From Lachnospiraceae bacterium (lineage in GTDB: Bacteria > Bacillota > Clostridia > Lachnospirales > Lachnospiraceae), in contig JAFZNO010000081.1 in assembly GCA_017552985.1 (NCBI GenBank), positions 62,001 to 126,000 on the forward strand: a stretch of 64,000 nucleotides of DNA. Direction: 5' to 3'. Position 1 is the stretch's first letter; each line of letters begins with the position of its first letter. The notes beneath the pieces were generated by a model that worked only from the letters and a program-made list of their open reading frames with translations, was not told where the DNA came from and did not search any database. A program made the translations under genes and the position numbers. Positions 17,936 to 23,921 of this stretch are shown here, piece by piece.

Positions 17936-17974
17936 ATACAAAAAACGCGCCGGCATTCCCCGCCAGCGCGTTCT
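17936..17974 (-). terminator. intrinsic terminator
   Basis: AACGCGCTGGC and GCCGGCGCGTT form a near-perfect 11-bp stem (one mismatch) followed by TTTT on the minus strand. It ends the XRE-regulator unit. Confidence 0.8.
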
Positions 17975-17984
17975 TTCATAATAC

Positions 17985-18212
17985 TTATGCATTTCCCTTG
18001 CCATCATAGGCGTTGTTCTCAACGTACGTCATCATGGCATTGTTTCTCCAGCAGTGAGCAATGATCAGCAGCAAAAATGCCCCGTAACCAATCCACGCAT
18101 TTTTAAGGAAGCATCCCGTCGCGGCCACTCCCAAGATGCAAATTCCAAGAAATACCATAATGGCGACATGGTTGTGCACCTCCTTGGGAAAAACATAGCA
18201 GATTCCACCCAA
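17985..18212 (-). CDS. small membrane protein, possibly a gene remnant
   Basis: A reading frame of up to 75 codons encodes two hydrophobic segments (FLGICILGVAATGCFL and WIGYGAFLLLIIAHCW) and a polar tail. The start is unclear: TTG at 18212 has a weak GGGGA site, and internal GTG or ATG codons are poorly placed. It lies between an XRE regulator and a terminator, so it may be its membrane partner or the 3' part of a decayed gene. No family is recognised. Confidence 0.4.
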   Translation of the reverse strand: MGGICYVFPKEVHNHVAIMVFLGICILGVAATGCFLKNAWIGYGAFLLLIIAHCWRNNAMMTYVENNAYDGKGNA

Positions 18213-18302
18213 AACGTCTTCCCCACAAACAGCGAATCGTTGGACGTTGACAAACGTTCCCTCTCGAGCGAATCATCCATGTCGCGTCAAAACGACTGGC
18301 TT

Positions 18303-18743
18303 TTAATCCTCCAATTCCTCCACAACGTATTCCATCTTCTCTGATTCTTCCACGCGCACCTTGCCTTCTCTGGGTGTCATGCTAAAGATGGCTGCCAGGA
18401 TCCAACAAGCGATCGGTATTAAGATCAGTACAAGAATGAGTGCCTTGACCATCTTCCAGATGGCGTTGCCTCTCTTATTTCGGATGGCCATCTGCTCGCT
18501 GATCTTCGCCAACTGCTCCGCGACCTCGTTGCGATTCTCCTCCTTGGGAACCTGGGCACCAAGCAGTTCACTCACTTCCACGTCCAGCGCTTCGGCAATC
18601 CTCTGTAAAAGATCCACGTCCGGGATGGACAACCCCTTCTCCCACTTTGAAACCGTCTGCCTTGCCACGTGAACCTTAATGGCCAGTTCCTCCTGCGTCA
18701 TACTCTTTTCTTTTCGAATTCTCTTCAAAGTCTCATCAAACAT
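18303..18743 (-). CDS. XRE-family transcriptional regulator with C-terminal membrane helix
   Basis: The 146 aa protein has an N-terminal Cro/CI helix-turn-helix (about residues 3-57, MTQEELAIKVHVARQTVSKW) and one membrane helix (about 105-127) near the C-terminus. This layout is common in Firmicute regulators that pair with small membrane proteins. ATG at 18743 follows GGAGG by seven bases. The frame is open further upstream, but that part lacks a ribosome site. Confidence 0.88.
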   Translation of the reverse strand: MFDETLKRIRKEKSMTQEELAIKVHVARQTVSKWEKGLSIPDVDLLQRIAEALDVEVSELLGAQVPKEENRNEVAEQLAKISEQMAIRNKRGNAIWKMVKALILVLILIPIACWILAAIFSMTPREGKVRVEESEKMEYVVEELED

Positions 18744-18891
18744 TCTTTTTCCTCCATTTTCCGGGCAGCCGGTTTTAACACTCCCCTGGCGGCCCTTTCT
18801 ATGGTTCCAACCTACCGCAAGAAGGCATGCCACGCAAGCAACGCAAATTAACGTTTGCCGAAATGCCCGTAATAAAGGCGATTTTTTAGTT

Positions 18892-19329
18892 TTATTTATG
18901 TTTCTCCCATGCCTTTAACATGTTTTCAACCATCTCAAAGTCCTTGATTGCTTCATTTCTGTCATAAGTAAAGTTCTCCGGCACGCCATCAAACAGCTCA
19001 ATCTTTCCCATCTCGCTTTCTGGAAGTTCTCCCAACGAACGGGCCAGGGCAAGATAGACCCGGCCATTATTTTTATGAATCCCGTCATCCCATGGCTGTT
19101 CATAATCCCAAAGCGGTATGAGCTCACAGTCCGTAATGCCCGTCTCCTCATACAGTTCACGCCGCGCCGCCTGCATGGCAGTTTCACCCGGCTCCACGTG
19201 CCCTCCAGGATTTTCAAAACTCTGCCTGCGCTTATGCCAACAAAGCACCCATTTGTTTTGATACTTTGTAAAAATCACCACAAACTCAATGTGATCAAGT
19301 TGTCCCAAGAAAAAATTTTTCTTAGCCAT
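18892..19329 (-). CDS. Nudix hydrolase
   Basis: Hydrolyses a nucleoside diphosphate-linked substrate; the substrate is unknown. The 145 aa protein carries a complete Nudix box, GGHVEPGETAMQAARRELYE-ETGI (about residues 42-66), with the catalytic REXXEE core. It has its own promoter (TTGACC, 17 bp, TATACT). Confidence 0.92.
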   Translation of the reverse strand: MAKKNFFLGQLDHIEFVVIFTKYQNKWVLCWHKRRQSFENPGGHVEPGETAMQAARRELYEETGITDCELIPLWDYEQPWDDGIHKNNGRVYLALARSLGELPESEMGKIELFDGVPENFTYDRNEAIKDFEMVENMLKAWEKHK

Positions 19330-19386
19330 AAATCATCCCCCGTTGCCTTCGATCCCAATTTTCTCTTTCCTTCTACATAATATATG

Positions 19387-19415
19387 AGTATATCAAAATT
19401 AGAAAATATGGTCAA
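19387..19415 (-). promoter_or_regulatory. sigma-A promoter of the Nudix gene
   Basis: TTGACC (19410-19415) and TATACT (19387-19392), spacer 17 bp, in an AT-rich stretch between a terminator and the Nudix gene. Confidence 0.7.
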
Positions 19416-19442
19416 TTTCATCTTTTCATCATTGCCTTACCA

Positions 19443-19480
19443 ATAAAAAAGGCACTTGGCCGGTTTCCCGTTAAGTGCCC
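19443..19480 (-). terminator. intrinsic terminator
   Basis: GGCACTT and AAGTGCC (19451-19480) form the outer stem, with inner CGG/CCG pairs, followed by six T on the minus strand. It ends the 2H-phosphoesterase gene. Confidence 0.85.
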
Positions 19481-19494
19481 CAAAGTACGTGATT

Positions 19495-20010
19495 CTAGTT
19501 TTTCTTTGCAACAAGCTCCACCGTCATGACGTGCCTCGTCGGCCAAAACTCATACAAATATAGCTTTGTCACTTCGCCCTCCAAGGGAGCAAAATTCTCC
19601 AAAGCGACAGGCAATGCCTCATGAATGACCTCTGGCTTGTCAATCAGAAGCGTGGTGTGCGCCGACCACTTAAACTGATCCTTGTTATCCAGAAAGCAAT
19701 CCTTCAGCTTCAGCATCTCCTTGCTGACTTCCGGCGCAATAAACAGCACGTCATTTGTCGGAAGCCGGAAAAGCCCCAAATGATTAAAGGAGACGTCGAA
19801 CGCCTTGTAACTCTCTCCGATTTTCGCGAGTCTCTCCTTTAATTCCTCCTCGCACTCCGAGTCATAGGATCCCAAAGTAAAATGCATGGGAATGCCCTTC
19901 GTCTGAACGCCTTCGAATCCCAACTCATAAAGCTTATTCTGCATGCCTGCCAAAACGGCTTCCGTCTCATCATCATATCCCGCCAGTACGTAAAGCGCCT
20001 TATCTGCCAT
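19495..20010 (-). CDS. 2H phosphoesterase / 2'-5' RNA ligase-like protein
   Basis: Member of the 2H (LigT-like) superfamily, which acts on 2'-5' or cyclic phosphodiester bonds in RNA or nucleotides. The 171 aa protein has the two defining His motifs, MHFTLG (about residue 42) and SAHTTLLI (about 117), about 75 residues apart. The substrate cannot be told from sequence. It forms its own unit with a strong terminator. Confidence 0.8.
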   Translation of the reverse strand: MADKALYVLAGYDDETEAVLAGMQNKLYELGFEGVQTKGIPMHFTLGSYDSECEEELKERLAKIGESYKAFDVSFNHLGLFRLPTNDVLFIAPEVSKEMLKLKDCFLDNKDQFKWSAHTTLLIDKPEVIHEALPVALENFAPLEGEVTKLYLYEFWPTRHVMTVELVAKKN

Positions 20011-20060
20011 ATTGCCTCCTATAACAAAAACTTTTTCTAATCCGCGTTACCTTCCGCTCA

Positions 20061-20135
20061 ACGTGTTTCATCCAATCGTTATCAGACGCGTTTCATCCAA
20101 GCATTATCTGACGCACTTTATCCATGCATTACCTG
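20061..20135. repeat. 25-bp tandem repeat, three copies
   Basis: Units at 20061, 20086 and 20111 share the pattern ACG(Y)(R)YTTYATCCA-N3-RTTAYCWG. The last unit runs over the stop codon and final codons of the gene ending at 20129, so the array seems to have grown from that 3' end. Confidence 0.75.
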
Positions 20136-20578
20136 GATTCATTTGCGGCAATAACCTCTTCCAGCACGTCTACGGCATCCGCCACAACCTTTGGACAAAG
20201 CTCTTTAAATAAGTTGTTCTCCCTCGCGTGCCGGACTCCTTCCTCGGTTGAGACGTCACACCCAAGGACGTCCCTGCACAGACAGGAACCCATTTTCTTC
20301 GCGAATCCGTCCATCATCTCGTCATTCACCTTATTTGAGCGTCCCCTGCTCTCAAGGTCTGCTTCATCACATTGTCCGTACAACGCTCCCAAAACCATTA
20401 ATGCCCCCGTACACGCCCCGCAAACCTCTCCCTTGCGCATGCCGCTTCCAAAGCATCCTCCGAGCCTTAATGCCTGTTCTTCCGTTAGGCCACACTTGTC
20501 GGCATACGCAGCCAAAACCGCCTGGGAGCAGTGAAAATTCCTGCTAAAATAATCTAACGCTTTTTCTTTTGTTGTCAT
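20129..20578 (-). CDS. C_GCAxxG_C_C family redox protein
   Basis: Small protein of the C_GCAxxG_C_C family, thought to be redox-active; the exact reaction is unknown. The 149 aa product carries the conserved Cys pattern: FHCSQAVL, GGCFGSG, the signature VCGACTGAL (Cys-Gly-Ala-Cys) and the later CLCRDVLGCD. I chose ATG at 20578, eight bases after AGGAGA. A GNAT gene ends 10 bases upstream, so the two may be cotranscribed. Confidence 0.88.
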   Translation of the reverse strand: MTTKEKALDYFSRNFHCSQAVLAAYADKCGLTEEQALRLGGCFGSGMRKGEVCGACTGALMVLGALYGQCDEADLESRGRSNKVNDEMMDGFAKKMGSCLCRDVLGCDVSTEEGVRHARENNLFKELCPKVVADAVDVLEEVIAANESR

Positions 20579-20588
20579 AGTCATTCTC

Positions 20589-21104
20589 CTATAGTTTTTT
20601 CTGCATCCAAATAAGATCATACCATCTGTCAAATTTCTTTCCGATGGTCTTCAAATGGGCTACTTTCTCATAACCCTTTGTGGCATGAAACTTGTAACTG
20701 TCATGCGTTAGATATTCGTCCTCCGTTTCGCAGTATGCCGCACCTGCAAGAACGTTAACAATCCCTTGCTCACGCAACCTTTTCTCCAACTCTCCGTATA
20801 ACAAGCTTCCAATCCCGTGTCTCCGATAATCCTTGTCGACGTAGATCGAAGTTGTCGCCGTCCATGCATATGCTGACCGGACACTGTATGCGCTTGCATA
20901 CGTATATCCTACCACGTGACCATCCTTTTCGCATACCAAATATGGAAATTTCTCCACCGTATTTCTGATTCTGTTTTCAAATTCACTGGCTGACGGAGCA
21001 TCATACTCAAAAGAAATCGCAGTATTCTGAACGTAATAAGAATATATTTCTGCCAATCTCCCGGCATCCTCCATTCTCACTTCCCTGATCGCGTAATCGT
21101 TCAC
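20589..21104 (-). CDS. GNAT acetyltransferase (phosphinothricin N-acetyltransferase-like)
   Basis: The 171 aa protein matches the PAT/YwnH type of acetyl-CoA-dependent N-acetyltransferases: N-terminal IREVRMEDAGRLAEIYSYYV, acetyl-CoA loop DYRRHGIGSLL (about residues 96-106) and a C-terminal KKFDRWYDLIWMQKK. The acceptor amine is unknown; relatives act on phosphinothricin, methionine sulfoximine and other small amines. GTG at 21104 follows GGAGG by seven bases. An elaborate leader with a short peptide gene and a terminator precedes it, so expression is probably controlled by premature termination. Confidence 0.9.
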   Translation of the reverse strand: MNDYAIREVRMEDAGRLAEIYSYYVQNTAISFEYDAPSASEFENRIRNTVEKFPYLVCEKDGHVVGYTYASAYSVRSAYAWTATTSIYVDKDYRRHGIGSLLYGELEKRLREQGIVNVLAGAAYCETEDEYLTHDSYKFHATKGYEKVAHLKTIGKKFDRWYDLIWMQKKL

Positions 21105-21175
21105 GTTAGTTCCTCCTTTTCTTGTTGTAATATCGTCTTCCGTCGGGCCCTTAACGGTATAACGCAAAAATAAAA

Positions 21176-21219
21176 AGAACCGCATCGACTTAGTCATTTA
21201 CCAAATCAATTACGGTTCT
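21176..21219 (-). terminator. attenuator terminator in the GNAT leader
   Basis: AGAACCG (21213-21219) pairs with CGGTTCT (21176-21182); a weaker inner pairing lies in the loop; the 3' flank on the minus strand is TTTTTATTTTT. It lies about 60 bases before the GNAT start. Confidence 0.7.
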
Positions 21220-21292
21220 GTTTAGCAATATATTAACAGCACCGTACGGCAACAAAGCATAAGCTCCTGTAACCATACGGATTCCTGTATGA

Positions 21293-21352
21293 TCACAAAA
21301 ACTTATGCTTTCTCTGTCTTTGCTTCAAATTGTTAGTCAAACGTAGATTCAT
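21293..21352 (-). CDS. leader peptide of the GNAT attenuator, 19 aa
   Basis: ATG at 21352 has GAGGA seven bases upstream, about 25 bases after the predicted transcription start. The peptide is MNLRLTNNLKQRQRKHKFL, with a basic C-terminal half of the kind seen in ribosome-stalling leaders. Its last codons form the 5' arm of the outer hairpin, so ribosome position would change the downstream fold. Confidence 0.55.
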   Translation of the reverse strand: MNLRLTNNLKQRQRKHKFL

Positions 21353-21422
21353 ATATTTATCCTCGCCGAATAATTTGAGTCCTATAATACACCCCAAGGC
21401 ATCTTACGTCAACGTAAAAATT

Positions 21423-21460
21423 TTAAAAACAAAACGGTCCTGCCGCTTAAGCAGAACCGT
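21423..21460 (-). terminator. intrinsic terminator after the MetE-like gene
   Basis: ACGGT-C-CTGC and GCAG-A-ACCGT form the stem (21434-21460), followed on the minus strand by GTTTTGTTTTT. Confidence 0.85.
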
Positions 21461-21499
21461 CTCTTTTATAATATCATAACCCTTCTCTCTAAACCCTCA

Positions 21500-22624
21500 T
21501 CAAATGGCGTCCTTCCAGACTTCCTCGGCAATCTCCTTGACCAGCTTCAGCTTTGCCCACTGTTCTTCTTCCGTCAGCTTATTCCCGATCTCACATGACG
21601 CGAATCCACACTGGGGACTTAAGTACAGTCTCTCAAGCGGCACGTACTGCGCTGCCTCACGGATCCTGGCGATCACCGCGGCCTTATCCTCAAGTGCAGG
21701 CGTCTTCGTCGTGATAAGTCCCAACACCACCTTCTTATCTTCTGACACCTTCTGAAGCGGCAGGAATCCGCCCGAACGCTCATCGTCATATTCCAGGAAT
21801 AGGGCATCCACGTTCTCCTTAGCGAAAACGTAATCCGCCACGGTGTCGTATGCGCCGCTGGTAAAATATGCAGAATTATAATTGCCCCTGCAAATGTGTG
21901 AAGTGATCACCATGTCGGCCGGCTTTCCTTCCAGGGCAAGATTATTAACCTTAAGGAGCTGTGCCTTCACCTCTTCCAGATCAATCCCCAGTGCCTGATA
22001 CCTCTGCTTTGCCGCATCCCCAACGATCGCGCCCCAGGTGCAGTCATCCAACTGAAGATTACGGCATCCGGCATCATAAAACTGTCTGATCACGTTTTGA
22101 TATGCTTTTCCGATGTCATTGATCAGCTCGTCATTCGTCGGATAAAACTTTCTAGTCGTCTCAAAATTGACGGGAATGATCATCTGCTGGAACATCTGCG
22201 CCGGTGCCGGAATGGTATATTTTGCAACAGTGTTTTCATCCTCAAACTGCTTTAAGAATTTGAAATATTCCACGAAGGGATGCTGCTTTGCCTGAATCTT
22301 ACCCACCAGGAAAGTGTCATCAAGAACGGCCAGCACGCCGTTAAACTGTACGCCCTTTCCGGTGTGCCGATGGTCCACGCCCTCGAACCCCCACATAAAA
22401 TCAAGATGCCAAAAGGTTCTTCTAAACTCGCCGTCCGTGATCACGTGAAATCCAAGCTCCTTTTGCTTGGCTACGACCTTGGTGATCTCCTCGTCGATCA
22501 CTTTGTCCAATTCTTCTTTTCCAATTTTACCTACCTGGAAAGCCGCCTTGGCATCCTTCAGTGCCTGAGGTCTTAAAAAGCTTCCCACAAAATCAAATCT
22601 GCATGGCGTCGTTATCTTGCTCAT
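21500..22624 (-). CDS. MetE C-terminal-like methyltransferase (YxjG/YxjH type)
   Basis: Resembles the catalytic half of cobalamin-independent methionine synthase. The 374 aa protein holds the likely zinc ligands His and Cys in ITSHICRGN, Glu in FLEYDDERSG and Cys in LSPQCGFASCE, plus an N-terminal VGSFLRP. It lacks the N-terminal half of true MetE, so it probably uses a small methyl donor rather than methyltetrahydrofolate-polyglutamate. A LysR regulator lies directly upstream, with a LysR-type box about 85 bases before the start. Confidence 0.88.
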   Translation of the reverse strand: MSKITTPCRFDFVGSFLRPQALKDAKAAFQVGKIGKEELDKVIDEEITKVVAKQKELGFHVITDGEFRRTFWHLDFMWGFEGVDHRHTGKGVQFNGVLAVLDDTFLVGKIQAKQHPFVEYFKFLKQFEDENTVAKYTIPAPAQMFQQMIIPVNFETTRKFYPTNDELINDIGKAYQNVIRQFYDAGCRNLQLDDCTWGAIVGDAAKQRYQALGIDLEEVKAQLLKVNNLALEGKPADMVITSHICRGNYNSAYFTSGAYDTVADYVFAKENVDALFLEYDDERSGGFLPLQKVSEDKKVVLGLITTKTPALEDKAAVIARIREAAQYVPLERLYLSPQCGFASCEIGNKLTEEEQWAKLKLVKEIAEEVWKDAI

Positions 22625-22707
22625 AAAATATCCTCCATTTGTCTTCTTTTGTAGGATATCTTATCAAGCATGCCTTTCCCTGTAAAATATGTCTTAACGG
22701 CGCTTCT

Positions 22708-22726
22708 CCATAGTTTTAAACTATGG
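22708..22726. promoter_or_regulatory. LysR-type operator palindrome
   Basis: CCATAGTTT-T-AAACTATGG is a 9-bp perfect inverted repeat that includes ATAG-N7-CTAT, the common LysR box form (T-N11-A). It overlaps the last codons of the LysR gene and precedes the MetE-like gene. Confidence 0.6.
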
Positions 22727-23621
22727 ACAGATGGTCTTTCAATGCTTGCAAATAGGACGTGGCATATCTGCTAAGGATCGCATTCTTCTTTCTCAAAATA
22801 CCCACGTGCATGTCACGATCGATCTCCAACGGTTTCGCGATAATGCTGCTGCCGTTTAGTTTCTGATCGATGATGCCGCTGCTCACGGTAAATCCGTTTA
22901 ATCCTATGACGAGATTGAACAACGTCGCTCTGTCGCGAACCTGTATGATCTTCGGGAAATCCAGCACGCTCACAAACTCTTCCGCAAAATAAAAGGAATT
23001 CCTGTCCCCCTGTTCATACACAAGATAGGGATATGGTCTCAGTTCCTCCATCTTGATCTTCTTTTTCTTCGCAAGAGGATGTTCGTTGCTAAGGAACACG
23101 TGCGGTCCCGCAACAAAAAGCTCCTCAAATTCAAGATGATTCTTCTTGATGAGCTTTCCAAGGATGTCCTCATTATGCTTGGCAAGATAGATCACGCCGA
23201 TCTCACTCTTCCCGCTCGCCACGTCGTCAATGATCTCGCCAGTCTGCGTTTCCCGGATGATAAATCCATATTCATCCGCGTCATACTCCTTGATCAGATC
23301 CACAAAGGCCTTGACGGCAAAGGAATAGTGCTGACAGGATACGGAAAACTTCGGAGTTCTCCCATCTCCCGCGCCAAAGTGATCCTTCATGTTCTCTGCC
23401 TGCTCCAAGAGTTGTCTCGCAAAAGAAAGTAGCTCCTCCCCTTCCCTTGTCGCCACGACTCCCTTATTCGAGCGCACAAATGCCGTGATCCCCATCTCCT
23501 TCTCGAGATTATGGATCGCCGCGCTAAGACTCGGCTGCGAAATATACAGTTTTTCAGCTGCCTCGGTGACGTTTCCGCACTCCGCCACAGTTGTCAAATA
23601 TAATAATTGTTGTAACGTCAT
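22716..23621 (-). CDS. LysR-family transcriptional regulator
   Basis: The 301 aa protein has the N-terminal winged helix (MTLQQLLYLTTVAECGNVTE and LYISQPSLSAAIHNLEKEMG, residues 1-58) and a C-terminal periplasmic-binding-like effector domain (about 90-295). The neighbouring MetE-like gene and the LysR box before it make that gene the likely target. The inducer is unknown. Confidence 0.93.
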   Translation of the reverse strand: MTLQQLLYLTTVAECGNVTEAAEKLYISQPSLSAAIHNLEKEMGITAFVRSNKGVVATREGEELLSFARQLLEQAENMKDHFGAGDGRTPKFSVSCQHYSFAVKAFVDLIKEYDADEYGFIIRETQTGEIIDDVASGKSEIGVIYLAKHNEDILGKLIKKNHLEFEELFVAGPHVFLSNEHPLAKKKKIKMEELRPYPYLVYEQGDRNSFYFAEEFVSVLDFPKIIQVRDRATLFNLVIGLNGFTVSSGIIDQKLNGSSIIAKPLEIDRDMHVGILRKKNAILSRYATSYLQALKDHLSIV

Positions 23622-23685
23622 AGTTTGCCTCTTCCAAAATTTACTTTCTCAAGTATAGCAAAAAAGCAAATCTGGGTCAATTCGG

Positions 23686-23802
23686 CTACTCCCTATTCTT
23701 TAAGATCTCCGCCGGCGAATAAAATTCTCCATCCTCCAGATTGGTCTCCTTTGCCAATCTCTCCGTTCCCCTGGTCAGTGTCTCCGCGGAACCAAGTTTC
23801 AT
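23686..23802 (-). CDS. small protein, 38 aa
   Basis: ATG at 23802 has GGAGGACGAAGAC upstream, a good ribosome site. The peptide is polar and charged (starts MKLGSAETLTRGTERL, ends SPAEILKNRE) with no membrane segment. A weak promoter (TTAACT, 18 bp, TACAAT, 23864-23893) precedes it. It fills most of the 300-bp gap between the phosphotransferase gene and LysR. Function unknown. Confidence 0.5.
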   Translation of the reverse strand: MKLGSAETLTRGTERLAKETNLEDGEFYSPAEILKNRE

Positions 23803-23921
23803 GTCTTCGTCCTCCAAAACCTTGTTTTGTCACATAGTTTCAGCCCTTCCAAAGGGTATATTTATTGTACTTCCCTATAGTAACGACAGTTAATTGGAGG
23901 CGTGCTTATTGAGAAATCCTA

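Larger units (their letters stand above)
21165..21412 (-). promoter_or_regulatory. candidate ribosome-controlled attenuator leader of the GNAT gene
   Basis: Promoter TTGACG (21407-21412), 17 bp, TATTAT (21384-21389). Then a 19-codon leader ORF, then competing hairpins. An outer stem pairs 21302-21311 with 21254-21263 (AAAGCATAAG/CTTATGCTTT) and overlaps the end of the leader ORF. An inner stem pairs CCGTATGG (21273-21280) with CCGTACGG (21242-21249). An antiterminator pairs 21235-21246 with 21211-21222 (11 of 12 bp). A terminator pairs AGAACCG (21213-21219) with CGGTTCT (21176-21182) before TTTTTATTTTT. Inner stem and terminator can coexist; the antiterminator excludes both. This is the logic of drug-inducible resistance leaders. 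Confidence 0.65.

Noticed and set aside
21190..21276. A 28-codon ORF (MVTGAYALLPYGAVNILLNR...) in the GNAT leader
   Set aside because: It overlaps the inner stem, antiterminator and terminator, so its sequence is explained by RNA pairing. A weak AGGA site precedes it, so translation is not excluded.
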